Shown here piece by piece: positions 37,695 to 48,801 of a stretch of DNA of 64,000 nt. The notes beneath the pieces were generated by a model. The model saw only the letters and a list, made by a program, of their open reading frames with translations, ran no database searches and had not been told where the DNA came from. The translations under genes were made by a program, and so were the position numbers. The stretch comes from Streptococcus parasanguinis (GTDB taxonomy: Bacteria; Bacillota; Bacilli; Lactobacillales; Streptococcaceae): NCBI RefSeq assembly GCF_016648855.1, contig NZ_JACLQU010000010.1:1-64000 (forward strand), read 5' to 3'. How positions within the stretch are numbered: position 1 is the first letter of the stretch; every line of letters begins with the position of its first letter.

Positions 37695-38567
37695 TTATTC
37701 TCCAAATATCTCTTTTTGTAATCTACGTCCGGTCGGTGTTGCTGCCAATCCTCCTTCAGCTGTTTCTCTAAAGGCAGTCGGAAGACTAGAACCAACTTGG
37801 TACATGGCGTCAATAACTTCATCCACAGGTATTTTTGATTCAATACCTGCTAAGGCCATATCAGCAGCAATGAAGGCATAGCTGGCTCCCATTGCGTTTC
37901 GTTTGACACATGGAACTTCTACGAGTCCTGCTACTGGATCACAAATGAGGCCAAGCATGTTTTTGATAACAAAACAGACTGCCTGACTCGCTTGATAAGG
38001 AGTTCCTCCAGCAGCTAGTGTCAATGCTGCCGCACTCATAGCTGAAGCAGAACCAACTTCTGCTTGACAACCACCTTCTGCACCTGAAATAGAAGCATTA
38101 TTTGCGATCACTAAACCAAAAGCCCCAGCTGTCAGTAGAAAATCTAATTGTTGCTGACGGTTTAACCCTAATTTTTGAGTTGCAGCAGTGAGAACTGCGG
38201 GAAGGCAGCCAGCAGATCCTGCAGTGGGTGTTGCACAGACCAGTCCCATTTTAGCATTGTGTTCGTTGACAGCAATAGCATTCTTCGCTGCGGTTAGGAC
38301 GGTCAAGTCAGATAACGTTTTCCCTGATTTGATATAGCGATCTAATTTTGCGGCATCCCCACCAGTTAACCCACTACGAGAGTGGTTTTCATTTAACCCT
38401 AACTTTACAGAATCAATCATCACTTCTAAATTACGGGTCATTAATCGTAGGACTTCTTCTCGTTCACGACCAGTTAGTTCAAATTCAGTTGCAATCATTA
38501 ACTCTGCGACGTTTCCTTGGTATTGCGTGCTTGCTTGTTCTACGAGGTCTACAATTGAATAAAACAT
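37695..38567 (-). CDS. sdaAA: L-serine dehydratase, alpha subunit
   Basis: A 290-residue subunit of the iron-sulfur L-serine deaminase (serine to pyruvate and ammonia). Family blocks GLTGGDAAKL, TPTAGSAGCLPAVL, GAEGGCQAEVGSASAMSAAA and CDPVAGLVEVPCVKRN hold the Cys residues expected to ligate the [4Fe-4S] cluster. It follows sdaAB by 9 bp. Confidence 0.95.
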   Translation of the reverse strand: MFYSIVDLVEQASTQYQGNVAELMIATEFELTGREREEVLRLMTRNLEVMIDSVKLGLNENHSRSGLTGGDAAKLDRYIKSGKTLSDLTVLTAAKNAIAVNEHNAKMGLVCATPTAGSAGCLPAVLTAATQKLGLNRQQQLDFLLTAGAFGLVIANNASISGAEGGCQAEVGSASAMSAAALTLAAGGTPYQASQAVCFVIKNMLGLICDPVAGLVEVPCVKRNAMGASYAFIAADMALAGIESKIPVDEVIDAMYQVGSSLPTAFRETAEGGLAATPTGRRLQKEIFGE

Positions 38568-38576
38568 ATGAACTCC

Positions 38577-39248
38577 TTATTTGAAAAAGTTGACATTATG
38601 AAGATGAGGAATTTTACGGATATCTTCGATCGCTGCTTCACAACTCCTTGAGTCAACTTCTATAATCATAATCGCTTTTTCTCCAGCTTTTTCCCGCGTC
38701 ACATTCATTTGTGCAATGTTAATATCATAGCGAGAAAGAGCTTCTGTCACATGGGCGATCATTCCAGGGACGTCCTGGTGAACAATGATAATGGTTGGAG
38801 TATTCATATTTAGCGAGATAGCAAAGCCATTTAACTCAGTAACTTGTATGTTCCCACCACCAATTGAGATTCCGGTGACAGAAATCGTTTTATGATCATT
38901 TTTAACAGTAATAGTCGTTGTGTTTGGGTGAGGAGCATTGCTTTCTTTTTGAATAGACCAAACAATCCGAATGCCTCGTTCATGTGCAATTTTTAGACTA
39001 TCTGGGATTCTAGGATCATCTGTGTCCATTCCTAAGATGCCCGCTACTAAGGCTAAATCTGTTCCATGACCACGATAGGTTTTGGCGAAGGAATTAAATA
39101 ATTGGAACTCAACTTCTTTTGGCTCCTCTCCAAAGATAGAAGAAACAATTTTACCAATTCGAACAGCACCTGCAGTGTGACTACTGGATGGGCCGATCAT
39201 TACAGGTCCAATAATATCAAAAACTGATTGGAATTTTAAAGAGTTCAT
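38577..39248 (-). CDS. sdaAB: L-serine dehydratase, beta subunit
   Basis: A 223-residue partner subunit. Its N-terminal half has the family block GPVMIGPSSSHTAGAVRIG and a C-terminal ACT domain covers about 148-220. The start at 39248 has AAAGGAG 6 nt upstream. An extended -10 (TGATATAAT, 39278-39286) lies just before it. A CiaR-like repeat lies 50 bp further upstream. Confidence 0.93.
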   Translation of the reverse strand: MNSLKFQSVFDIIGPVMIGPSSSHTAGAVRIGKIVSSIFGEEPKEVEFQLFNSFAKTYRGHGTDLALVAGILGMDTDDPRIPDSLKIAHERGIRIVWSIQKESNAPHPNTTTITVKNDHKTISVTGISIGGGNIQVTELNGFAISLNMNTPTIIIVHQDVPGMIAHVTEALSRYDINIAQMNVTREKAGEKAIMIIEVDSRSCEAAIEDIRKIPHLHNVNFFK

Positions 39249-39333
39249 GCTCTGCTCCTTTGTGATCACTTTACTTCATTATATCAGATATGGCTGATGA
39301 TTTCTTATATTTTTCCCGAAATATCTGAGAAAT

Positions 39334-39350
39334 CTTAAAGGGGGCTTAAA
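39334..39350 (-). promoter_or_regulatory. Perfect CiaR-type repeat between sdaAB and lysM gene
   Basis: On the minus strand TTTAAG-CCCCC-TTTAAG. No convincing -10 lies 9-10 nt downstream, unlike at htrA, so the regulated gene (sdaAB or the divergent LysM gene) is not clear. Confidence 0.55.
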
Positions 39351-39476
39351 GCATTTATATTATCCTGGATTTTTAGTATTTCTAACATCTGACTGAAATA
39401 TTTGACACATTATTTCAATAAATATGAAATATTTCTTGTGTAGTATAGAGGTATACCAATAAAGGAGTACATAATA

Positions 39477-40019
39477 ATGAATAAAAAACAAATGATGAAA
39501 CGAATGATTGGACTTAGTTTACTTGCAGGACTTTTCCTTCCAATTGTAGCGAATGCAGATTCTTATACTGTAAAATCAGGTGATACTTTATCAGCTATTG
39601 CTAAAGAGAAGAACACAACGGTTGATGCAATTGCTAAGAAAAATAAGATTAGTAACGTGAATCTCATCTCAGTTGGTCAAGTTCTTGAGATTGAAGATGC
39701 AAATACAACGCAGAAAACCACGGAGCAAGCTCCTGCTAGTAAAACTGATACTACACAAGCAACAACTACTGTCTCTGCTTCAGATGGCTTGAGTGCGGAG
39801 GATGCAGCTGCTAAGGAATGGATTGCCCAAAAAGAGTCAAGTGGTAGTTATACAGCACAAAATGGCCAATATTATGGCCGTTACCAATTGACTATCACTT
39901 ATTTGAATGGTGATTTATCACCTGCAAACCAAGAAAAAGTGGCCAATCAATATGTTGTCAGCCGTTATGGATCATGGTCAGCAGCTAAAAATTTCTGGTT
40001 GGCAAATGGCTGGTATTAA
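39477..40019 (+). CDS. Secreted LysM protein with Apf-like C-terminus
   Basis: A 180-residue secreted protein: signal peptide to about residue 27 (VANA-DS), one LysM repeat ([13 protein letters not shown]...GQVLEI, 30-73), a Thr/Gln/Ala linker, and a C-terminal domain (EWIAQKESSGSYTAQNGQYYGRYQL...FWLANGWY) like aggregation-promoting or resuscitation-type factors. AAAGGAG precedes the ATG. It has the same LysM-linker-short-catalytic-domain plan as the protein at 36389. A TTGACA lies at 39402. Confidence 0.85.
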   Translation: MNKKQMMKRMIGLSLLAGLFLPIVANADSYTVKSGDTLSAIAKEKNTTVDAIAKKNKISNVNLISVGQVLEIEDANTTQKTTEQAPASKTDTTQATTTVSASDGLSAEDAAAKEWIAQKESSGSYTAQNGQYYGRYQLTITYLNGDLSPANQEKVANQYVVSRYGSWSAAKNFWLANGWY

Positions 40020-40028
40020 ATTCGTATG

Positions 40029-40056
40029 AAAAGAGTTCTTGAATAGGACTCTTTTT
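40029..40056 (+). terminator. Terminator of the second LysM gene
   Basis: AAAAGAGTTC-TTGAATA-GGACTCTTTTT. Confidence 0.8.
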
Positions 40057-40059
40057 ATA

Positions 40060-40075
40060 TTTACAGGCCTGTAAA
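40060..40075. promoter_or_regulatory. Palindrome TTTACA-GGCC-TGTAAA before mnmA
   Basis: Perfect over all 16 bp (the spacer GGCC is itself palindromic). It lies about 35 bp upstream of the mnmA -35 box. Confidence 0.6.
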
Positions 40076-40109
40076 CCCATCGATCCTGATCAACAAAAGA
40101 ATAGTAAGA

Positions 40110-41344
<1,235 letters not shown>

Positions 41345-41365
41345 AATTTTCTAGGAGGAACGAAA

Positions 41366-41788
41366 GTGTTTCAGTTCTTTAAGAAAAAAATAGAGAATAC
41401 AAAGACTATCTCTGATTATAAGAAACAATATTTGAGGGAAAAAACGACGGAGTCAATTGAAGCTTTGTTCAAGGAATTGAAGCAATCTAAAGTTTGGGTT
41501 CCCTTTAATGCTTCTTTAATGGATGGGAGTGATGAACAAGAAGGTGTTCGTCTAAAACCGGATATTCTACGAAAGGGAGACGACTACTTTTATCCTTGTT
41601 TCTTGACGGAACAGGATATTCCTAAAGATTATTACGATCGTTTTTCTTGGCTGCAAATACCTTTTACGGACTGTTTATTTACTGCAGAAAGGATAGGAAA
41701 GTTTCCAGTGAGAGGGATTGTTCTAGATGCATTCTCTGATCCAGTTGAGATTGACAAAGGAGTTTTTGAAGCAATCCGTCAGTGTTAG
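41366..41788 (+). CDS. SseB-like protein
   Basis: A 140-residue protein with an SseB-N-like domain (KVWVPFNASL...KGDDYFYPCFLTEQDIP...DAFSDPVEI). It starts with GTG, preceded by AGGAGG, 21 bp after mnmA, so it is probably co-transcribed with mnmA. No signal peptide. Function unknown; family assignment is by pattern only. Confidence 0.65.
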   Translation: MFQFFKKKIENTKTISDYKKQYLREKTTESIEALFKELKQSKVWVPFNASLMDGSDEQEGVRLKPDILRKGDDYFYPCFLTEQDIPKDYYDRFSWLQIPFTDCLFTAERIGKFPVRGIVLDAFSDPVEIDKGVFEAIRQC

Positions 41789-41798
41789 TATATTTAAA

Positions 41799-41826
41799 TT
41801 GACAAATTTTCTCAATTTGCTACAAT
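41799..41826 (+). promoter_or_regulatory. Promoter of the Nudix-mnmG unit
   Basis: TTGACA (41799-41804), 16 bp, TACAAT (41821-41826). The roughly 100-nt leader contains TTGCAGG...CCTGCA inverted arms around a T run (near 41866-41888). Confidence 0.75.
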
Positions 41827-41934
41827 AATAAAAGCAATAGAAATGATGGTCAAAGCTCATGGATGTTGCAGGCTTTTTTGTCCTGCACTTCTCAGAGTTT
41901 TGACTATTTTTGTGTGATTTCGAAAGGAAGTAAA

Positions 41935-42390
41935 ATGAGGCAACAGGATTTTCGAACGAAAATAGGTTCTACTGTTTTTGGTGTGAGGGCGACTGCTTTG
42001 ATTGTAAAAGATAATCGCTTGTTCGTCATAGAAGATGAGGACGGCTGTTATACAATCGGAGGTGCTATTCAAGTCAATGAAACTACAGAGGATGCTGTAG
42101 TTCGGGAAGTCAAAGAGGAACTTGGTGTCACATCTACAGCAGGTCCGTTAGCTTTCGTGGTTGAAAATCACTTTGAACAAGCTGGAATCCACTACCATAA
42201 CATTGAATTTCATTATTTGGTGGACTTGCTAGAAGATGCACCTTTGGTCATGCAGGAAGATACCAAGCAATTACCTTGCCGTTGGATTGCTTTCGATGAT
42301 TTACACACTGTTGACCTGAAACCGGCCTTTTTAAAATCAGCCCTACCAGAATGGGACGGAAAATTACGACACATCCATCTTGAGAAATAG
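41935..42390 (+). CDS. Nudix hydrolase
   Basis: A 151-residue Nudix protein. The box G-x5-E-x7-REVxEELG is seen as [24 protein letters not shown] near residues 41-63. The start at 41935 has AAAGGAAG upstream; the open frame before it lacks similarity. It precedes mnmG by 8 bp. Substrate (a nucleoside diphosphate derivative) unknown. Confidence 0.85.
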   Translation: MRQQDFRTKIGSTVFGVRATALIVKDNRLFVIEDEDGCYTIGGAIQVNETTEDAVVREVKEELGVTSTAGPLAFVVENHFEQAGIHYHNIEFHYLVDLLEDAPLVMQEDTKQLPCRWIAFDDLHTVDLKPAFLKSALPEWDGKLRHIHLEK

Positions 42391-42398
42391 GAGAAAAA

Positions 42399-44309
42399 AT
42401 GACTTATAATTTTATTGAAGAATACGATATCATTGTAATCGGTGCGGGACATGCGGGGGTAGAAGCCTCCCTAGCTGCTAGCCGTATGGGTTGTAAGGTC
42501 TTACTTGCGACTATTAACATTGAAATGCTGGCTTTTATGCCTTGTAATCCCTCTATTGGTGGTTCCGCTAAGGGGATTGTCGTGCGTGAAGTCGATGCCC
42601 TCGGTGGAGAAATGGCGAAGAATATCGACAAGACCTACATCCAAATGAAAATGCTCAATACTGGTAAAGGTCCTGCGGTTCGTGCACTTCGGGCTCAAGC
42701 AGACAAAGAACTTTACTCAAAAGAAATGCGGAAAACGGTTGAAAATCAAGAAAATTTAACTCTTCGCCAAACTATGATTGATGAGATTTTGGTGGAGAAT
42801 GGTAAGGTTGTTGGTGTAAGGACTGCAACTCACCAAGAATATGGAGCAAAGGCTGTTATTGTCACTACTGGGACAGCTTTACGCGGAGAAATTATCATTG
42901 GAGATCTCAAGTATTCGTCAGGACCTAATCATAGTCTAGCTTCTATCAATTTGGCCGATAATCTCAAACAGCTAGGATTAGAAATTGGACGTTTCAAAAC
43001 AGGGACGCCACCTCGTGTAAAGGCGTCGTCAATTAATTATGACGAAACGGAAATTCAACCCGGAGATAAAGCTCCAAATCATTTTTCTTATACATCGCGT
43101 GATGAAGATTATGTAAAGGATCAGGTTCCTTGTTGGTTAACTTATACGAATGGGCATAGCCATGAGATTATCCAAAATAATTTACACCGGGCACCTATGT
43201 TTACAGGGGTTGTAAAGGGAGTAGGTCCTCGCTATTGTCCGTCCATTGAGGATAAAATTGTCCGTTTTGCTGACAAAGAGCGTCATCAACTATTTTTAGA
43301 ACCTGAGGGACGAAATACAGAAGAAGTCTATGTTCAAGGGCTGTCAACGAGTTTACCAGAGGATGTTCAACGGGATCTCGTCCATTCTATTAAGGGACTT
43401 GAGAAGGCAGAAATGATGCGAACGGGTTATGCAATTGAGTATGATATGGTTTTGCCTCATCAATTGCGCTCAACTTTGGAAACTAAGAAAATTTCAGGTC
43501 TCTTTACAGCTGGCCAAACCAATGGAACGTCTGGCTATGAGGAGGCTGCTGGTCAAGGGATTATTGCAGGGATCAATGCGGCTCTAAAAATCCAAGGAAA
43601 ACCAGAACTCATTTTGAAACGCAGTGATGGTTATATTGGGGTCATGATCGATGACTTGGTAACAAAGGGAACGATCGAACCGTATCGTTTGTTAACAAGC
43701 CGTGCAGAATACCGTCTGATTTTGCGTCATGATAATGCCGATATGCGCTTGACAGAAATGGGACGAGCAATTGGATTGGTAGATGATGAACGTTGGCAAC
43801 GTTTCGAAACCAAGAAGTATCAGTTTGAAAACGAGATGAAGCGTTTGGATAGCATTAAGTTAAAGCCTGTAAAGGAAACCAATGAGAAGGTTGCTGCAAT
43901 GGGCTTTAAACCATTGACAGATGCTGTCACTGCTAAAGAATTCTTGCGAAGACCAGAAGTCTCTTACCAAGATGTGGTAGAATTTATCGGTCCTGCAGCT
44001 GAAGAACTGGATGATAAAATCATTGAATTGATTGAAACTGAAATTAAATACGAAGGCTATATCTCAAAAGCAATGGACCAAGTCGAAAAAATGAAGCGTA
44101 TGGAAGAAAAACGAATTCCTGCGAATATTGACTGGGATGATATTGACTCTATTGCAACCGAAGCGCGTCAAAAATTTAAATTAATTAATCCAGAAACGAT
44201 TGGTCAAGCAAGTCGTATCTCAGGTGTCAATCCAGCGGATATCTCTATTTTAATGGTTTACTTGGAAGGTAAATCTCGGAGTATCTCCAAAAACAAAGCA
44301 AACCACTAA
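42399..44309 (+). CDS. mnmG: tRNA uridine-5-carboxymethylaminomethyl modification enzyme MnmG
   Basis: A 636-residue FAD enzyme that with MnmE installs cmnm5 on wobble U34. The dinucleotide fold [12 protein letters not shown] is near residues 12-23, [11 protein letters not shown] contains the first conserved Cys, and the GTPPR and ...[21 protein letters not shown] blocks are present. The C-terminal helical domain binds tRNA. GGAG precedes the ATG. Confidence 0.97.
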   Translation: MTYNFIEEYDIIVIGAGHAGVEASLAASRMGCKVLLATINIEMLAFMPCNPSIGGSAKGIVVREVDALGGEMAKNIDKTYIQMKMLNTGKGPAVRALRAQADKELYSKEMRKTVENQENLTLRQTMIDEILVENGKVVGVRTATHQEYGAKAVIVTTGTALRGEIIIGDLKYSSGPNHSLASINLADNLKQLGLEIGRFKTGTPPRVKASSINYDETEIQPGDKAPNHFSYTSRDEDYVKDQVPCWLTYTNGHSHEIIQNNLHRAPMFTGVVKGVGPRYCPSIEDKIVRFADKERHQLFLEPEGRNTEEVYVQGLSTSLPEDVQRDLVHSIKGLEKAEMMRTGYAIEYDMVLPHQLRSTLETKKISGLFTAGQTNGTSGYEEAAGQGIIAGINAALKIQGKPELILKRSDGYIGVMIDDLVTKGTIEPYRLLTSRAEYRLILRHDNADMRLTEMGRAIGLVDDERWQRFETKKYQFENEMKRLDSIKLKPVKETNEKVAAMGFKPLTDAVTAKEFLRRPEVSYQDVVEFIGPAAEELDDKIIELIETEIKYEGYISKAMDQVEKMKRMEEKRIPANIDWDDIDSIATEARQKFKLINPETIGQASRISGVNPADISILMVYLEGKSRSISKNKANH

Positions 44310-44315
44310 TCAAAT

Positions 44316-44345
44316 GGGGCTGAGATGATGTTTCAGCCTCAATTT
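44316..44345 (+). terminator. Hairpin after mnmG
   Basis: GGCTGA-gatgatgtt-TCAGCC followed by TCAATTTT. Confidence 0.6.
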
Positions 44346-44370
44346 TATGGATTGAAATCTGTTGTTGCTG

Positions 44371-44386
44371 TTTACACAGTTGTAAA
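44371..44386. promoter_or_regulatory. Palindrome TTTACA-CAGT-TGTAAA before gdpP
   Basis: Extends to 7-bp arms (GTTTACA/TGTAAAC). A further half-site GTTTACA follows at 44391. Fourth perfect copy of this motif in the window. Confidence 0.6.
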
Positions 44387-44507
44387 CCTTGTTTACAAAG
44401 TAGTGAAGTGGAGGAAGAGCTTTTTGCTGGTCGATTTTCTCTGTAATATAGAGAGAAACCTCGCTTTTTACCTCTATTTATGGTATAATTCCGAGAAGAG
44501 GTTTATG

Positions 44508-46484
44508 ATGAAAAAATTTCGTTTATCGTTCATCCATTATGTGTTAATTGGTTTTATTTCATTTGCAATTTTAGCAATTTTTTTAAGAATCTTTGGCAAA
44601 GGCTATGTAACTCTCATTGCAATTTTTTTAGTCTTAGCTGGATTGATTGCTTTATTTGAATACCAGTTACAAATTTCAGAGTTAGATGAATTAGAACAAA
44701 TACAATATGTTAACCATCAGGCAGAAAGCGGATTAGCATCCCTCCTTGATAAAATGCCTGTTGGAGTTATCAAGATTAATGAAGAATCAAATGAAGTAGA
44801 GTGGTTCAACCCTTATGCTGAATTGATTTTTTCAACAGATGATGGGGACTTTGATGTTGAATCATTGAAAAAATTACTCAATACTTTGTTTGAGGATAAA
44901 GGTCATTATGTCACGGTAGCCGATAAGAAATATTCTGTTTACTTTGATCAGACAGCTAGTGTTGTTTACTTTTTTGATGTATCTAGTGAGTATGAGGCAA
45001 CAGTTGGCTTGGTGACAACTCGTCCTGTTATCGGTATTATCTCTGTTGATAATTATGATGATCTGGAAGATGTCATTTCAGACTCTGATATTAGCAATAT
45101 CAATAGTTTTATTGCCAACTTTGTAGAAGAGTTTACAGCTCGCTACCATATGTTTTACAGACGTGTGGGAATGGACCGTTTCTATTTGTTTACAGATTAC
45201 ACGGTCTTGGAACAATTGATGGAATCGAAGTTTTCAGTCATCGATAAATTCCGAGAAGAGGCAAAAAATCGTGAACTTCCAATTACCCTAAGTATGGGAT
45301 TCTCGTATGGTGATGGAGAGCATGATGAAATAGGTAAAGTAGCTCTCTTGAACCTGAACCTTGCGGAAGTTCGTGGTGGGGATCAAGCAGTAGTCAAAGA
45401 AAATGATGAACAGAAAAACCCTATTTTCTTTGGTGGTGGAACAGCTTCAGCTGTGAAGCGGACTCGGACTCGCACACGCGCTATGATGACAGCTATTTCG
45501 GATAAAATTAAATCCGTTGATCAAGTCTTCATTGTTGGACATAGAAACTTGGATATGGATGCTTTAGGAGCGTCTGTGGGAATGCAGTTTTTCTCTAGCA
45601 ATATTTTGGCCTCCTCTTATGTGGTCTATGACCCGCATGCAATGGCTAGTGATATTTCAAGAGCGATTGCGAAACTAGAAGAAGAGCAGGTGACGAAAAT
45701 CCTTCCCCTAGAGGAAGCCATGCAAATGGTGACGGATCGCTCTTTGTTAATTATGGTTGACCATTCTAAGACGGCCTTGACTCTTTCAAAAGAGTTTTAT
45801 CAGGAATTTCAACAGATTATTGTCATTGACCATCACCGTCGGGATGATGATTTCCCTGAAAATGTTCTGATCACCTATATTGAAAGTGGAGCAAGTAGTG
45901 CGAGCGAATTGGTTAGTGAACTTATTCAGTTCCAGAAGTCGAAGAAAAATCGGTTAACGAAGATTCAAGCTAGTGTCTTGATGGCTGGGATTATGCTGGA
46001 TACTAAGAACTTCTCCGCACGTGTTACGAGTCGGACCTTTGATGTGGCGAGTTACCTTCGTTCAAGAGGTAGTGATAGTGTAACCATCCAGGAGATCTCT
46101 GCGATTCAGTTTGATGAGTACCGCGAAGTGAACGAACTGATCTTGACTGGTGAAAAGATTTTGCCGCATATCATCGTAGCTTGTGCCAATACGACTAAAG
46201 CCTATGATTCAGTAACTATTAGTAAAGCAGCTGATAGTATGCTGGCCATGTCTGAGGTGGAAGCAACCTTTGTCATTGCTTGTAATCAAAGTGGGACTGT
46301 CTCGATTTCTGCACGAAGTCGAAGCAAAGTCAATGTACAGCGTATCATGGAACAGCTTGGCGGAGGAGGTCATTTCAACTCGGCAGCCTCTCAAATTGAG
46401 GGTCAAGATTTGATGAGTATTCGTCAACAACTGATTGAGACTATTGAAAACGAAGTAACTATTGAAAAGGAGAATGTAGAATGA
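44508..46484 (+). CDS. gdpP: Cyclic-di-AMP phosphodiesterase GdpP (Pde1)
   Basis: A 658-residue membrane enzyme hydrolysing c-di-AMP to pApA. Two N-terminal helices span about 8-54. A PAS-like domain, a degenerate GGDEF domain (SMGFSYG), and a DHH/DHHA1 domain with DMDALG, VDHSK, DHHRR and [10 protein letters not shown] follow. I use the second of two adjacent ATGs (44508). An extended -10 (TGGTATAAT, 44481-44489) lies 19 nt upstream of the start, so a much earlier in-frame ATG (44325) is ruled out. It overlaps rplI by 4 bp. Confidence 0.94.
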   Translation: MKKFRLSFIHYVLIGFISFAILAIFLRIFGKGYVTLIAIFLVLAGLIALFEYQLQISELDELEQIQYVNHQAESGLASLLDKMPVGVIKINEESNEVEWFNPYAELIFSTDDGDFDVESLKKLLNTLFEDKGHYVTVADKKYSVYFDQTASVVYFFDVSSEYEATVGLVTTRPVIGIISVDNYDDLEDVISDSDISNINSFIANFVEEFTARYHMFYRRVGMDRFYLFTDYTVLEQLMESKFSVIDKFREEAKNRELPITLSMGFSYGDGEHDEIGKVALLNLNLAEVRGGDQAVVKENDEQKNPIFFGGGTASAVKRTRTRTRAMMTAISDKIKSVDQVFIVGHRNLDMDALGASVGMQFFSSNILASSYVVYDPHAMASDISRAIAKLEEEQVTKILPLEEAMQMVTDRSLLIMVDHSKTALTLSKEFYQEFQQIIVIDHHRRDDDFPENVLITYIESGASSASELVSELIQFQKSKKNRLTKIQASVLMAGIMLDTKNFSARVTSRTFDVASYLRSRGSDSVTIQEISAIQFDEYREVNELILTGEKILPHIIVACANTTKAYDSVTISKAADSMLAMSEVEATFVIACNQSGTVSISARSRSKVNVQRIMEQLGGGGHFNSAASQIEGQDLMSIRQQLIETIENEVTIEKENVE

Positions 46485-46933
46485 AAGTTATTTTCTTAGC
46501 GGATGTAAAAGGTAAAGGTAAAAAAGGCGAAATTAAAGAAGTACCTACTGGTTATGCACAAAACTTTTTGATCAAGAAAAATCTTGCGAAAGAAGCCAAT
46601 GCCCAAGCAATCGGTGAACTTCGTGGAAAGCAAAAGTCAGAAGAAAAAGCGCATGCTGAATTGTTAGCGGAAGCGCAAAAGATTAAAGCAAAATTAGAAG
46701 AAGAAGCAACTGTTGTTCAATTCACTGAAAAAATTGGGCCAGATGGCCGTACTTTCGGCTCTATTACCAATAAAAAGATTGCAGAAGAACTTGAGAAACA
46801 ATTTGGCATTAAGATTGATAAACGTCATATCCAAGTTTCCACTCCAATTCGTTCAACAGGTTTGATTGACGTCCCTGTAAAAATTTATCAAGATGTTACA
46901 GGTGTGATTAATATTCGTGTAAACGAAGGGTAA
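46481..46933 (+). CDS. rplI: 50S ribosomal protein L9
   Basis: The 150-residue bL9. The N-terminal domain [21 protein letters not shown], the long central helix and the C-terminal domain with [13 protein letters not shown] are all present. Overlaps gdpP by ATGA and precedes dnaB, the standard gdpP-rplI-dnaB order. Confidence 0.97.
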   Translation: MKVIFLADVKGKGKKGEIKEVPTGYAQNFLIKKNLAKEANAQAIGELRGKQKSEEKAHAELLAEAQKIKAKLEEEATVVQFTEKIGPDGRTFGSITNKKIAEELEKQFGIKIDKRHIQVSTPIRSTGLIDVPVKIYQDVTGVINIRVNEG

Positions 46934-46958
46934 ACACGATCGATAGAAAGGTTTTTTT

Positions 46959-48317
46959 ATGGCTGAGATAGAGGAATTACGAACACAACCTCAAGATATC
47001 CAAGCTGAACAATCAGTGTTGGGAGCCATTTTTATTGATGAGGGGAAATTGGTCTTTGTTCGTGAATATATCGAGCCTGGCGATTTCTTTAAGTACTCGC
47101 ACCGTTTGATTTTTAAAGCCATGATCGATCTAGCTGACCGCGGGGATGCGATTGATGCGACGACTGTTCGAAATATTTTAGATAGTCAGGGGGATCTCCA
47201 AAATATTGGCGGTCTCTCCTATTTGGTAGAAGTCATTAATTCGGTACCAACTTCAGCTAACGCAGAGTATTACGCGAAAATTGTTGCCGAAAAAGCTGTT
47301 TTACGTCGATTGATCTCTCGATTAACGGAAAGTATTAATCAAGCTTATGATGGTGCAAGTCCTTCAGATGAAATCATTGCGGGTGCTGAAAAAGCTCTGA
47401 TTGATGTTAGTGAAAACGCAAATCGTAGTGGATTTAAAAATATTCGAGACATCTTGAATATAAATTTTGGTAGCTTGGAAGCCCGCTCGCTTCAAACCTC
47501 TGATGTTACGGGTATTGCGACAGGCTATCGCGATTTGGACCATATGACGACAGGGCTACATGAGGAAGAATTGATTATTTTAGCGGCTCGTCCTGCAGTA
47601 GGGAAAACAGCCTTTGCTCTAAATATTGCTCAAAATATCGGGACAAAGTTGGATAAGACAGTGGCTATTTTCTCATTAGAAATGGGTGCTGAAAGTTTGG
47701 TTGACCGGATGTTAGCAGCTGAAGGCTTGATTGAATCCCATTCGATTCGTACAGGTCAATTGACGGATGAAGAGTGGCGGAAATATGCCATTGCTCAAGG
47801 AAATTTGGCCAATGCGAGTATTTACATCGATGATACCCCAGGAATTCGGATCACTGAGATTCGTTCGAGAGCAAGAAAATTAGCGCAGGAAACAGGCAAT
47901 CTCGGTCTTATTCTGATTGACTACCTGCAGCTGATTACAGGAACTGGAAGAGAAAACCGTCAACAGGAAGTTTCAGAAATTTCTCGTCAGTTAAAGATTT
48001 TGGCGAAGGAACTAAAAGTTCCCGTTATTGCTTTGAGTCAGCTATCACGTGGTGTGGAACAGCGCCAAGACAAACGTCCTGTTCTTTCTGATATTCGTGA
48101 ATCTGGATCGATTGAGCAGGATGCGGATATTGTTGCTTTCTTGTACCGTGATGATTATTATGATCGAGCTGGTGAAGAGGAAGAAGATGGAATGCCCAAT
48201 AATACGGTTGAAGTGATTATTGAGAAAAACCGTTCAGGTGCGCGTGGGACAGTCGAATTAATATTCCAAAAGGAATACAATAAATTCTCAAGTATTTCAA
48301 AGAGAGAGGATCAATAA
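46959..48317 (+). CDS. dnaB: Replicative DNA helicase
   Basis: A 452-residue hexameric helicase (called DnaC in Bacillus). The N-terminal collar contains PQDIQAEQSVLGAIFID. The RecA-like domain has Walker A ARPAVGKTA, Walker B LILIDYLQLI and the DnaB LSQLSRGVE and DKRPVLSDIRESG blocks. Followed by veg after 1 bp. Confidence 0.97.
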   Translation: MAEIEELRTQPQDIQAEQSVLGAIFIDEGKLVFVREYIEPGDFFKYSHRLIFKAMIDLADRGDAIDATTVRNILDSQGDLQNIGGLSYLVEVINSVPTSANAEYYAKIVAEKAVLRRLISRLTESINQAYDGASPSDEIIAGAEKALIDVSENANRSGFKNIRDILNINFGSLEARSLQTSDVTGIATGYRDLDHMTTGLHEEELIILAARPAVGKTAFALNIAQNIGTKLDKTVAIFSLEMGAESLVDRMLAAEGLIESHSIRTGQLTDEEWRKYAIAQGNLANASIYIDDTPGIRITEIRSRARKLAQETGNLGLILIDYLQLITGTGRENRQQEVSEISRQLKILAKELKVPVIALSQLSRGVEQRQDKRPVLSDIRESGSIEQDADIVAFLYRDDYYDRAGEEEEDGMPNNTVEVIIEKNRSGARGTVELIFQKEYNKFSSISKREDQ

Positions 48318-48318
48318 G

Positions 48319-48591
48319 ATGAGTGATGCATTTACAGATGTTGCAAAAATGAAAAAAATTAAGGAAGAGATCAAGGCTCATGAAGGACAAGTGGTTGAAA
48401 TGACACTTGAAAATGGACGGAAACGTCAAAAAAATAAATTTGGACGCTTGATTGAGGTCTATCCTTCTTTATTTATTATCGAGTATACGAACGACAATAG
48501 TTTACCAGGTGAACCAGCTAATACCTACGTGGAGTCTTACACCTATTCAGATATTTTGACAGAGAAGAATTTAATTCGTTATTTGGATTAA
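48319..48591 (+). CDS. veg: Veg family protein
   Basis: A 90-residue protein of the Veg/DUF1021 family (VVEMTLENGRKRQKNKFGRLIEVYPSLFIIEY). Veg affects biofilm gene expression in Bacillus through SinR; streptococci lack SinR, so its role here is unknown. Immediately downstream of dnaB. Confidence 0.85.
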   Translation: MSDAFTDVAKMKKIKEEIKAHEGQVVEMTLENGRKRQKNKFGRLIEVYPSLFIIEYTNDNSLPGEPANTYVESYTYSDILTEKNLIRYLD

Positions 48592-48628
48592 TTCCTTGCT
48601 TTTATCGTCTAAATCAGTTATTATAATA

Positions 48629-48726
48629 AATACATATGGGAGTCTGTGTACAGTCTGAGAGGAAGTGTAAGCTTCGACCGCACCTGATCTGGGTAATGCC
48701 AGCGTAGGAAACAAATGAAATGTATT
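48629..48726 (+). ncRNA. TPP riboswitch (THI element)
   Basis: Conserved aptamer blocks CTGAGAGGA and ACCTGATCTGGGTAATGCC-AGCG-TAGGAA are present in order. P1 forms between AATACAT (48629-48635) and ATGTATT (48720-48726). A TTGCTT/TATTAT promoter with a 17-bp spacer lies just upstream. Confidence 0.95.
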
Positions 48727-48752
48727 TTTCGTTATGAGTGACCTTGTGCAAT

Positions 48753-48782
48753 CCGTCTCCTATTTTGGAGGCGTTTTTTATT
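48753..48782 (+). terminator. Riboswitch-controlled terminator
   Basis: CGTCTCC-TATTTT-GGAGGCG followed by TTTTTTA, between the aptamer and thiX. With TPP bound, transcription should stop here. Confidence 0.85.
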
Positions 48783-48801
48783 TGTGAGAAAGGAGGTTAC
48801 G

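Noticed and set aside
37694-37843. 50-codon N-terminal extension of the HAD phosphatase
   Set aside because: Overlaps sdaAA out of frame; HAD motif I begins right after the internal ATG at 37693.
44325-44507. N-terminal extension of gdpP
   Set aside because: It would run through the mnmG hairpin, the palindrome and the gdpP -10 box; the ATG at 44508 fits the family start.
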